Below, in pieces: positions 6,769 to 14,366 of a stretch of DNA of 64,000 nt. The stretch is from an uncultured Eubacteriales bacterium (GTDB lineage: Bacteria; Bacillota; Clostridia; Peptostreptococcales; Anaerovoracaceae). The stretch is from the NCBI GenBank assembly GCA_902786855.1, contig CADAEH010000002.1, forward strand, positions 186,001 to 250,000, given 5' to 3'. The notes beneath the pieces were generated by a model, which was given only the letters and a program-made list of their open reading frames with translations, ran no database searches and had not been told where the DNA came from. Numbering within the stretch: the stretch's first letter is position 1; each line of letters opens with the position of its first letter. Both the position numbers and the translations under genes were made by a program.

Positions 6769-9204
6769 ATGAAATACGGATATTTTGATGATACTAACCG
6801 CGAATATGTTATAACCACGCCGGAGACTCCCCTTCCGTGGATCAACTATCTCGGTTCACAGGACTTCTTCCGCCTTATATCCAATACATCAGGAGGATAC
6901 TGTTTCTACAGGGATGCGAAGCTGATGCGTCTCACCCGCTACCGTTACAATAACTCACCTATGGACTGTAACGGTCATTACTATTATATTAAGGACGGAG
7001 ATACTGTATGGAATCCTGGCTGGCAGCCTGTACGTACTGAGCTGGATTCCTATGAATGCAGACATGGTCTCGGATATACTATATTTGAAAGCAGTAAAAA
7101 AGGTATCCGTGTCAAACAGGAAGTTTTCATCCCTCTTCATGAAAACTGTGAAGTTACACGCATCACTCTTAAAAACACTACCGCAAAGAGGCATGTTCTC
7201 GATCTTTTCAGTTATGTTGAATTTTGTCTGTGGGATGCTCAGGATGATGCTTCCAATTTCCAGAGGAACTTCTCAATTGGTGAGGTAGAAGTCAGAGATT
7301 CCGAGATATATCACAAAACAGAATACCGTGAAAGACGTGATCATTATGCGGTATTCGCTGTCAACAGTGATATAGATGGGTTTGATACCAGCCGTGACGA
7401 GTTCGTCGGTATCTACAATGGCCCACAGGATCCTAAGGCTGTATTTGAGGGAAAAAGCAGGAACAGCATTGCCCACGGATGGGCTCCTGTTGGAAGCCAT
7501 CACATCAAAGTGGATCTGTTGCCTGAAGAATCCAGAACATTCATTTTTGTTCTCGGATATTGTGAAAATGCCCGTGATGAAAAATTTGTTGCTCCGGGCA
7601 TCATCAATAAGAAACCTGCGGATGAGCTGCTTTCAAAGTTCCGTACTGACAAGCAGTTCGATGATGCTCTTGCTGCATTGAAGAAATACTGGTCTGATCT
7701 TCTCTCCACTTACAGCATCAGGAGTGAGGATCCCAGGCTCAACAGGCTTGTCAATATCTGGAACCAGTATCAGTGTATGGTCACATTCAATATGTCCAGG
7801 TCCGCAAGCTACTATGAGAGCGGTCTGGGACGCGGTATGGGGTTCCGCGATTCATGTCAGGATCTTCTCGGTTTTGTGCACCTCGTTCCTTCCCGTGCCA
7901 GAGAGAGGATCATTGATATAGCAAACACTCAGTTCGCTGACGGCAGCACCTATCACCAGTATCAGCCACTGACAAAACGCGGGAACAGCGCTGTCGGCGG
8001 CGGATTCAATGATGACCCCCTCTGGCTCATAGCCGGTGTTGCGGCATACCTGAGGGAGACCGGTGACTTCTCTGTTCTCGATGAGATGTGCACTTATGAT
8101 AATAATGAGGAGAACAAAGCTTCGCTGCTCGATCACCTCAGAAAAAGTTTTGAATTTACATCAACACACCTTGGGCCTCACAGTCTGCCATTGATCGGAC
8201 GCGCCGACTGGAATGACTGTCTCAACCTCAATTGTTTCTCTGAGCATCCGGGTGAAAGTTTCCAGATCACCGGTCCGAGCGAAGGTCCGGTCGCTGAAAG
8301 CGTATTCATAGGCGGCATGTATGTAAAATACGGGAAAGAGCTGGCTGACATACTCACATTCTGCGGTCAGGACAGCGAAGCAGCTGATGTCCTTGAGAAG
8401 GTTAAAGCGATGGAATCGGCTCTTCTCGATGCAGGCTGGGACGGTGAATGGTTCGTTCGCGCGTATGACGCGAATACCGAGCCTGTGGGCAGCAAGGTCT
8501 GTGATGAAGGCCAGATCTTCATCGAGCCTCAGGGCATGTGCGTGATGGCGGGTGTCGGCATAGAGACCGGAGAAGCGGCCAGAGCGCTGGAAAGCGTTGA
8601 GAAAAGACTCGAAACTGAATACGGGATCGTGCTCCTCCAGCCTCCATACACAAGATACAGACTCGAGCTCGGAGAGATAACATCCTATCCTCCTGGATAC
8701 AAGGAGAATGCAGGTATTTTCTGTCACAACAATCCATGGATAGCCTGTGCCGAGACCCTGCTCGGGCATGGCGACCGTGCATTCAGCGTATTCCGCAAGA
8801 CATGTCCGATATATCTTGAAGATATAAGCGAGATACACCGCACTGAGCCATATGCATACTGTCAGATGGTTGCCGGAAAAGACGCAGCAACTCCGGGAGA
8901 AGGTAAGAACAGCTGGCTCACCGGTACAGCTGCATGGACGTTCACGGCGATGAGCCAGTACATACTCGGTATACAGCCGACATTTACAGGTCTCAGAGTT
9001 GACCCTTGTATCCCATCGGATCTTGCCGGATTCACATGTGAAAGGCATTTCCGCGGATCTGTCTATCATATCAGCGTGGACAACTCCGCGGGTGCACAGA
9101 AAGGCATCCGTGAGATGACTGTGAACGATGAGCTTATCGAAGGTAATACTATTCCGCTACCGGTAAAGCCTGGTGAATTCTTCGTAAAAGTCGTAATGGG
9201 CTGA
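6769..9204 (+). CDS. cbpA: Cellobiose phosphorylase (glycoside hydrolase family 94)
   Basis: Cytoplasmic enzyme (811 residues) that splits cellobiose with phosphate to alpha-glucose-1-phosphate and glucose, saving one ATP compared with hydrolysis. The N-terminal beta-sandwich begins MKYGYFDDTNREYVITTPETP, characteristic of clostridial cellobiose phosphorylases. The alpha/alpha-barrel holds GRGMGFRDSCQDLLGF and the catalytic acid Asp in GRADWNDCLNLNCF. The motif PPGYKENAGIFCHNN is also conserved. Length matches the family. I start it at MKYGYFDD (GAAAGGGA upstream); an earlier in-frame ATG lies ahead of the promoter -10 box. It is divergent from the importer and shares its operators. Cellodextrin or other GH94 activities are possible but the sequence resembles true cellobiose phosphorylase best. 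Confidence 0.94.
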   Translation: MKYGYFDDTNREYVITTPETPLPWINYLGSQDFFRLISNTSGGYCFYRDAKLMRLTRYRYNNSPMDCNGHYYYIKDGDTVWNPGWQPVRTELDSYECRHGLGYTIFESSKKGIRVKQEVFIPLHENCEVTRITLKNTTAKRHVLDLFSYVEFCLWDAQDDASNFQRNFSIGEVEVRDSEIYHKTEYRERRDHYAVFAVNSDIDGFDTSRDEFVGIYNGPQDPKAVFEGKSRNSIAHGWAPVGSHHIKVDLLPEESRTFIFVLGYCENARDEKFVAPGIINKKPADELLSKFRTDKQFDDALAALKKYWSDLLSTYSIRSEDPRLNRLVNIWNQYQCMVTFNMSRSASYYESGLGRGMGFRDSCQDLLGFVHLVPSRARERIIDIANTQFADGSTYHQYQPLTKRGNSAVGGGFNDDPLWLIAGVAAYLRETGDFSVLDEMCTYDNNEENKASLLDHLRKSFEFTSTHLGPHSLPLIGRADWNDCLNLNCFSEHPGESFQITGPSEGPVAESVFIGGMYVKYGKELADILTFCGQDSEAADVLEKVKAMESALLDAGWDGEWFVRAYDANTEPVGSKVCDEGQIFIEPQGMCVMAGVGIETGEAARALESVEKRLETEYGIVLLQPPYTRYRLELGEITSYPPGYKENAGIFCHNNPWIACAETLLGHGDRAFSVFRKTCPIYLEDISEIHRTEPYAYCQMVAGKDAATPGEGKNSWLTGTAAWTFTAMSQYILGIQPTFTGLRVDPCIPSDLAGFTCERHFRGSVYHISVDNSAGAQKGIREMTVNDELIEGNTIPLPVKPGEFFVKVVMG

Positions 9205-9238
9205 TGCATTATTCTTTCTAAAACGGATAACTCATAAA

Positions 9239-9285
9239 TAAGACCGGCAGTCTGATACATGATCAGATCTGCCGGTCTGTTTATT
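9239..9285. terminator. Terminator after cellobiose phosphorylase
   Basis: The stem AGACCGGCAG / CTGCCGGTCT continues inward with CTGAT/ATCAG and is followed by GTTTATT. A T-rich stretch also follows on the minus strand, so it can serve the convergent DUF5662 gene. Confidence 0.85.
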
Positions 9286-9305
9286 CGCCTCCATAATATT
9301 GCTTA

Positions 9306-9905
9306 TTATTTACTCTTTTCCGTGTCTTCGTGCAGATACTTGCGAACATAACTGAATGCTGCATCCTCTCCTTCGTCTTTTAAGACTCTCAGCATCTCTT
9401 CGAGTTCTGCCCCGGTCTCAGGATGTATCATTGTCCACTTTTGTGCACGCTTATAATAATCATAAGCTGCTGCATCAGTGTACTTGTCGCCAAGGTATAT
9501 CCTGCATGCTGCTACCCTGTCACAGAACATCTCAGCCACATATTTCCTCGGCATCCGGTTGCCTCCGAATCCTACTGAACCGTCTTCATTGATAATATAA
9601 TCGATCCAGTATTCAAAATGATGCTTGTTGCGTCCCTTATGATGCAGCCATGCCTTAGATACACCAGTCTGCCTTCGTTCTGCATCATTAGGGCTGCGAT
9701 TGCCCTGATAATACTTCACTCCGCGCCAGAACTCGACAGGTGTATATTTGCTGAGATCATGCGTCAGCCCCTGCTTTATGAGTCCCAGTCTCAGACAGTA
9801 TTTGCAAACCAGGTTACGATGTTTCGTAATGGTCCTGAAATGCATGACCGGATGAAGCGAACTGCTTTTCTCTTTTATTTTCTTTACAGTTACTATAGGA
9901 TCCAT
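9306..9905 (-). CDS. DUF5662 family protein
   Basis: A 199-residue soluble protein matching the family called DUF5662, which is common in Firmicutes and phages and has no established function. Conserved stretches include HPVMHFRTITKHR near residue 20, LTHDLSKYTPVEFW near 47 and HHKGRNKHHFEYWIDYI near 88. The many His and Asp residues resemble a metal-binding, HD-like helical bundle, but that is inference. The gene is followed by a shared terminator and lies 15 bases from the NifX-FKBP gene on the same strand, so the two may be co-transcribed. Confidence 0.8.
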   Translation of the reverse strand: MDPIVTVKKIKEKSSSLHPVMHFRTITKHRNLVCKYCLRLGLIKQGLTHDLSKYTPVEFWRGVKYYQGNRSPNDAERRQTGVSKAWLHHKGRNKHHFEYWIDYIINEDGSVGFGGNRMPRKYVAEMFCDRVAACRIYLGDKYTDAAAYDYYKRAQKWTMIHPETGAELEEMLRVLKDEGEDAAFSYVRKYLHEDTEKSK

Positions 9906-9920
9906 TATAAATATCAGTCT

Positions 9921-10799
9921 TTATTTTGCCTCAAGAAGTTCTATCCTGAAATTGAGTTCCTTGCCTGCCATCTGATGATTGCAGTCAAATGTAACTGTCT
10001 TGTCATCTACAGCAGTTACAAGTGCATCAAAAGGTCTGCCGAGCTGATCCTGGAGGAACACCTTGTCTCCGGCTTCAAGATCGCCTGACCCATCAACAAC
10101 CTCCTTATCTACGGTGATGATCATTTCAGGTCTGTGCATCCCGTATGCCTCTTCCGGCATAAGATGAACATCAATGATCTCTCCTACTTCCATGTTGCCG
10201 ACTGCAAAGTCAAATCCCGGTATCATCATGCCTGAAGCACAGACGAACTCGAGTGGTTCGCCTCTGTCATATGAAGAATCGAACTGCTCACCGTCATTGA
10301 ATGTGCCGATATAATGGACCTTTACTGTTTTGCCTGTGTTCTTGGACTCGAACAAGAACTGCGGCACGCCGCATCCGGAACATCCGGCACAGCCACCTGC
10401 AGCCTGGTCTCCGCAGCCTCCGCATCCAGCCTCTTCATGATCATGATGGTGATCATGGCCTTCTCCATGGTGATGGTCGCAGTTTACTCCTGTGTTTACA
10501 AGCTCACCTCTGAGATAAGTCTCCACAGCAGCATCAGTGTCGCCCTCTGCACCTGCATAAACTTCTATCCCTGCTGCCGCAAGAGCATCCTGGGCACCCT
10601 GTCCCATTCCGCCGCATATCAGTACATCTATAGTTCTTTCAGCCAGAAGATCCGCAAGGGCTTCATGTCCTACTCCGTTGGTCCCCATGACTTCAGAAGA
10701 AACGACTTTTCCGTCTTCTACTTCATACACCTTGAACTGCTCAGTTCTGCCAAAGTGCTGGAATACATTGCCATTATCATATGTTACTGCTATTTTCAT
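9921..10799 (-). CDS. NifX/NifB-type cofactor-binding domain fused to SlyD-like FKBP peptidyl-prolyl isomerase
   Basis: A 292-residue two-domain protein. Residues 1-105 match the dinitrogenase iron-molybdenum cofactor (NifX/NifB-like) fold: MKIAVTYDNGNVFQHFGRTEQF and ICGGMGQGAQDAL. A linker follows with a His run (about 108-121) and a Gly/Cys cluster with six cysteines (about 126-143). Residues 155-292 are a SlyD-type FKBP domain (VHYIGTFNDGEQFDSSYDRGEPLEF, PGFDFAV, and NHQMAGKELNFRIEL near the end). NifX-like domains bind metal clusters; SlyD-like proteins fold proteins and handle nickel. Together they suggest a metal-chaperone/foldase for metalloenzymes. No nitrogenase gene is present, so a role in nitrogen fixation is not implied. 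Confidence 0.88.
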   Translation of the reverse strand: MKIAVTYDNGNVFQHFGRTEQFKVYEVEDGKVVSSEVMGTNGVGHEALADLLAERTIDVLICGGMGQGAQDALAAAGIEVYAGAEGDTDAAVETYLRGELVNTGVNCDHHHGEGHDHHHDHEEAGCGGCGDQAAGGCAGCSGCGVPQFLFESKNTGKTVKVHYIGTFNDGEQFDSSYDRGEPLEFVCASGMMIPGFDFAVGNMEVGEIIDVHLMPEEAYGMHRPEMIITVDKEVVDGSGDLEAGDKVFLQDQLGRPFDALVTAVDDKTVTFDCNHQMAGKELNFRIELLEAK

Positions 10800-10885
10800 A
10801 ATACTCTTCTGTTACCTTTCTTTTTTATGTGATAGCTGATCTTATGATCAACTTATATTTTCAATGCATGTATCTCAGATATGAT

Positions 10886-11818
10886 CTACTCGCCTTCAAA
10901 CAGCGGTGTCGAGAAATATCTCTCTGCTGTATCAGGCAGCACAGTCACTACTGTTTTACCCTTACCCAGCTTTTCTGCAAGCATCACTGCTGCTACGACA
11001 TTGGTCCCTGAGGAAATACCGCAGAGGAGACCTTCTTCTTTTGCCAGTCTCTTGGCCATATCCAGCGCGTTATCATCAGGTACCATGCAGATGTTATCGA
11101 TCACTTCCTGATTGAGATTGTCCGGTATGATACCGTCGCCTATCCCCATCTGAACATGGGTCCCTATGCTGCCTCCGGCAAGAATAGCTGCATCTTCCGG
11201 CTCAGCTGCCCATATCTCGATATCCGGATAACGATTCTTCAGGACTCCTCCTATGCCGCTTATCGTTCCGCCGGTACCGATACCTGAGCAGAACCCGTGG
11301 ATCTTGCCGTCAACCTGATTGATTATTTCATAAGCTGTATATTTGCTCTGCGCTCTGACATTATCCGGATTGGTAAACTGCTGAGGCACGAATACACGCG
11401 GGTCTTCATCCTGCATCCTGAGTGCAGTCTCCAGACACTCTTCGATACACTTGCCGATATCGCCATCATCATGGATCAGCTTCACTTCTGCTCCGTAATG
11501 ATGGACCAGCTTACGCCTCTCTTCGCTTACAGAGTCAGGCATTACTATGATCGTTTTGTATCCCCTTACTGCGCCTACGAGGGCGAGACCTATGCCCTGA
11601 TTGCCGCTGGTAGGCTCGACTATTATAGTATCAGGACCGATCTTACCGTCCCTCTCTGCTTCAACTATCATATTATATGCAGTACGTGTCTTGATAGAGC
11701 CGCCTACATTAAGGCCTTCGAATTTTACCAGAACATCGGCATTTCCGGGTTTGTTTACATGATTGAGACGGATCATAGGAGTATTCCCTATCGCCTCGAG
11801 AATATTGTTATATACCAT
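10886..11818 (-). CDS. cysK: Cysteine synthase family, PLP-dependent (O-acetylserine sulfhydrylase type)
   Basis: Fold-type II PLP enzyme of 310 residues, predicted to make cysteine from O-acetylserine and sulfide. The Schiff-base lysine is in NVGGSIKTRTA (about residue 43) and the phosphate-binding loop is GIGTGGTISGIG (about 180). The usual TSGNTG asparagine loop reads TSGNQG here, and the lysine motif differs from the usual NPGGSVKDR. The specific substrate (O-acetylserine, O-phosphoserine or another beta-substituted amino acid) is therefore less certain than the family. It has its own promoter at 11857-11885. SerA and SerC elsewhere in the window would supply serine. Confidence 0.85.
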   Translation of the reverse strand: MVYNNILEAIGNTPMIRLNHVNKPGNADVLVKFEGLNVGGSIKTRTAYNMIVEAERDGKIGPDTIIVEPTSGNQGIGLALVGAVRGYKTIIVMPDSVSEERRKLVHHYGAEVKLIHDDGDIGKCIEECLETALRMQDEDPRVFVPQQFTNPDNVRAQSKYTAYEIINQVDGKIHGFCSGIGTGGTISGIGGVLKNRYPDIEIWAAEPEDAAILAGGSIGTHVQMGIGDGIIPDNLNQEVIDNICMVPDDNALDMAKRLAKEEGLLCGISSGTNVVAAVMLAEKLGKGKTVVTVLPDTAERYFSTPLFEGE

Positions 11819-11856
11819 TTAATCCCTTTTCCTTTTTGTTGTTGTCAATCCAAAAG

Positions 11857-11885
11857 ATTATATCAGCAAACAGTGATTCAGGCAA
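11857..11885 (-). promoter_or_regulatory. Promoter of cysK
   Basis: On the minus strand: -35 TTGCCT (11880-11885), a 17-base spacer, -10 TATAAT (11857-11862). Confidence 0.7.
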
Positions 11886-11907
11886 CGGCTTAGTTTCGAA
11901 CCACAAG

Positions 11908-11936
11908 TTACTTGTTGACAGCCATTATGGTAGAAT
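11908..11936 (+). promoter_or_regulatory. Promoter of the DUF6873/radical SAM operon
   Basis: -35 TTACTT (11908-11913), a 17-base spacer, -10 TAGAAT (11931-11936) with a TGn extension. It faces the plus-strand gene at 11984. Confidence 0.6.
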
Positions 11937-11983
11937 AGTTAAGCAATATGTTTCTTTTACTGTTGAAAACTAAGATTTAATCT

Positions 11984-12637
11984 ATGAACAAAGTATTTAT
12001 TTCTGCCGGAGCTGATCATCGTCTTGTTGATTACTTAAAGAATATAGGACTTCAGGCTGAGCCGATCCACACTGAAGGTCTTGTCTCAGGACCTGTATCA
12101 GATCACCCGGATATGTTCATGTGCCGTATGGGAATCAGCCCTGAAGCACCGCTGGTCACATTCGGTACCACTATCGGGTCGATCCTGTCACCCGGTTATC
12201 CCGATGAGGTCGCTTTCAATGCGGCATGTACCGGCAAATATTTCATTCACAACCTTAAGTATACTGCACCACAGCTGCTGGATACTGCCCGCTCAATGGG
12301 AATGATCGAGGTAAATGTCAGGCAGGGTTATGCAAAATGCAGTACCGTGATCGTCGATGAAGATTCGATCATCACCTATGACCGCGGGCTTGGACAGAAG
12401 TGCATAGAAGCCGGCATGAATGTACTTTTTATTACTCCCGGATATGTACTGCTTGAGGGATATGAGAGCGGTTTTCTGGGCGGTGCAAGCGGAAGGATCT
12501 ATGATACCGTTTACTTCAATGGAGATCTTTCCGGACATCCGGATTTCCGGGCTATAAAAGAATTCATCGAAGACCGCGGCCTAAGGGTCAAATGGTTTAC
12601 TGAATGGCCGCTTACAGATATAGGTACGATACTCTGA
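11984..12637 (+). CDS. DUF6873-like protein of the guanidino-modifying-enzyme fold
   Basis: A 217-residue cytoplasmic protein. The repeated architecture, with an HPD near residue 40, CRMG, DPD-like acidic turns and GCASGRIYDTVYFNGDLSGHPD-type endings, resembles a small clostridial family annotated as DUF6873 with a guanidino-group modifying enzyme (GME) fold. I recognise this from the overall pattern and cannot verify it by search. No catalytic activity is established. The motif CTGKYFIHN near 83 and the late Ser/Gly-rich GGASGR are the most conserved-looking parts. It is followed 13 bases later by a radical SAM gene, and the two form a short operon. Moderate confidence in family, low in function. 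Confidence 0.6.
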   Translation: MNKVFISAGADHRLVDYLKNIGLQAEPIHTEGLVSGPVSDHPDMFMCRMGISPEAPLVTFGTTIGSILSPGYPDEVAFNAACTGKYFIHNLKYTAPQLLDTARSMGMIEVNVRQGYAKCSTVIVDEDSIITYDRGLGQKCIEAGMNVLFITPGYVLLEGYESGFLGGASGRIYDTVYFNGDLSGHPDFRAIKEFIEDRGLRVKWFTEWPLTDIGTIL

Positions 12638-12650
12638 AAAGAGAGAGGAA

Positions 12651-13733
12651 ATGAAAAAACACGCTATAATACCGATATTCATACCGCACAGGGGCTGTCC
12701 CAATGACTGTGTTTTCTGCAATCAGCGCAAGATCACAGCCAGAACGGATGATGTTACCCCTGATGATGCACGTCAGATAATAGATACCTGGCTCTCCACC
12801 CTGCGTCCGGTCCCGGTTCGGAATGATTCCGGAGAATCAAATAGCAGCACTGTTGAAGTGGCCTTTTACGGCGGCAGCTTCACCGGTCTTTCCATCGTTG
12901 AGCAGTCCTCTTTTCTCTCTGTCGCTGATGAATATAAGCAAAAAAGGCTCATTGACAAGATCCATCTTTCAACGAGACCTGACTACATAGATGAGGATAT
13001 TCTGGAAAACCTGCTCCATTATCATGTTGACACCATAGAGCTGGGTGTTCAGTCGTTTGATGATGAAGTTCTGAGACTATCCAACAGAGGACATACTGCT
13101 GATGATGTTTTTGAAGCAGTCAGGCTGATAAAAAAATACGGATTCGAACTTGGTATACAGCTGATGATCGGTCTCCCGGGAGATTCACTTGAGTCGTGTA
13201 TAATGTCCGCACGCAAAACGGTTGAACTCGGCCCCTCGCTGGCTCGCCTGTACCCTACTATAGTTCTTGATGAGACAGAGCTGTATGAAATGTATGTGCG
13301 TGATGAATATGTGCCTCTCTCTCGTGAAGAAGCAGTGCTCCGTACAAAAGAGATGTATAAGATACTGGATGATGCAGGTATTACCATAATGCGTGTCGGT
13401 CTCAAGAGCACTGATATAATCGGCGAAGGCGGAGCAATAAACGGAGGTACATATCATCCCGCTTTCCGTCAGCTGGTTGAAGGTGAAATAGCAAAGGAGC
13501 GGATCGAACCGCTCCTGAGAGATTTTCTATTAAGTAACGAAGTTAGTAAATCGGAAAACAAACATCAGAAAGTATCGGTATATTCCAGCAAGCGCTGGTT
13601 CTCCGATATGATCGGGCACCATGCCTGCAACCGCAGATACTTTACGAAAGAGTATCCTTCTCTTGATATTGCTTTCTTTGTGGATGAGAGTCTGCCTGAT
13701 GGCGTTTTCCGAGTCAGTTCCCGGGACAGCTAA
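12651..13733 (+). CDS. Radical SAM protein, Elp3-like, without acetyltransferase domain
   Basis: A 360-residue enzyme with the radical SAM cluster motif CPNDCVFC (Cys at about 18, 22 and 25), which binds a [4Fe-4S] cluster and S-adenosylmethionine. The following residues (HRGCP before, NQRKITG-like after; YGGSFTGL near 81; STRPDYID near 110; ELGVQSFDDEVL near 127; QLMIGLPGDS near 165) match the Elp3/coproporphyrinogen-oxidase-like branch. True Elp3 carries a C-terminal acetyltransferase domain, absent here, so tRNA-uridine modification is not safe to assume. It is preceded by an AGAGAGG site. Its 3' end forms part of a terminator shared with udk. Confidence 0.82.
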   Translation: MKKHAIIPIFIPHRGCPNDCVFCNQRKITARTDDVTPDDARQIIDTWLSTLRPVPVRNDSGESNSSTVEVAFYGGSFTGLSIVEQSSFLSVADEYKQKRLIDKIHLSTRPDYIDEDILENLLHYHVDTIELGVQSFDDEVLRLSNRGHTADDVFEAVRLIKKYGFELGIQLMIGLPGDSLESCIMSARKTVELGPSLARLYPTIVLDETELYEMYVRDEYVPLSREEAVLRTKEMYKILDDAGITIMRVGLKSTDIIGEGGAINGGTYHPAFRQLVEGEIAKERIEPLLRDFLLSNEVSKSENKHQKVSVYSSKRWFSDMIGHHACNRRYFTKEYPSLDIAFFVDESLPDGVFRVSSRDS

Positions 13734-13751
13734 ACACTAGCTGTCCTTTTT
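13724..13751 (+). terminator. Terminator overlapping both convergent stop codons
   Basis: The stem GGACAGCTA / TAGCTGTCC (9 bp, 5-base loop) is followed by TTTTT. The radical SAM stop TAA lies at 13731-13733 and the udk stop at 13737-13739, both inside the hairpin. The U-tract exists only on the plus strand and is made of the C-terminal lysine codons of udk. Confidence 0.88.
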
Positions 13752-14360
13752 GCTGTTCAGGTGAGCCTGGATCCTGACCTTCATAACATCGAACACTACA
13801 TCATTGAGTCCACTGTTCAATACTATGTCAGCCATGTATTTTGTCGGCTCTACATAGATGTAATGCATAGGCTTTACCGTGGTCAGGTACTGCTTGGCAA
13901 TGCCCTCCACATCACGGCCTCTCTCTTTGACGTCACGAATTACACGTCTGAGTATCCTCTCATCAGCGTCAGCTTCTACATAGATCTTGATATCCAGAAG
14001 CTTTCTGAGCTCCTCATTCTGCAGGACCATGATTCCCTCTACTATGATTACTTCAGACGGATAGATGGTCACAGTCTCACTGCTGCGGTTATGAACGGTA
14101 TAGTCATATACCGGGCATTCGATAGCCTCACCGTTTCTGAGTTTCGTCAGATGATCGATGAAAAGATCTGTCTCGAAAGCATCCGGATGGTCATAATTGA
14201 TCATCTTCCGCTCTTCAAACGGAATATCATCATGAGCCTTGTAGTAGTTGTCATAATATATGACTGTTACCTTATCTCCGAATTCTTCCTTGAGTCTGTT
14301 AGTGAATGTCGACTTGCCCGAGCCTGTGCCTCCGGCGATTCCTATTGTAAGAACGTCCAT
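13737..14360 (-). CDS. udk: Uridine kinase
   Basis: A 207-residue P-loop kinase that phosphorylates uridine and cytidine to UMP and CMP in pyrimidine salvage. The Walker A motif is GGTGSGKST (residues 10-18). The YYDNYYKAHDD segment (about 35) and NYDHPDAFETDLF (about 54) are uridine kinase signatures. The segment VIIVEGIMVLQNEELRKLLDIKIYV is typical, as are the lid arginines in RILRRVIRDVKERGR. Length is normal. It lies 6 bases after the Hsp70-like gene on the same strand, so it may be the last gene of that operon. Its 3' end is shared with a plus-strand terminator. Confidence 0.94.
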   Translation of the reverse strand: MDVLTIGIAGGTGSGKSTFTNRLKEEFGDKVTVIYYDNYYKAHDDIPFEERKMINYDHPDAFETDLFIDHLTKLRNGEAIECPVYDYTVHNRSSETVTIYPSEVIIVEGIMVLQNEELRKLLDIKIYVEADADERILRRVIRDVKERGRDVEGIAKQYLTTVKPMHYIYVEPTKYMADIVLNSGLNDVVFDVMKVRIQAHLNSKKDS

Positions 14361-14366
14361 TTTGTG

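Noticed and set aside
8161-9069. Minus-strand ORF of 302 codons inside cellobiose phosphorylase
   Set aside because: Antisense shadow of a clear conserved gene; no domain, no ribosome binding site.
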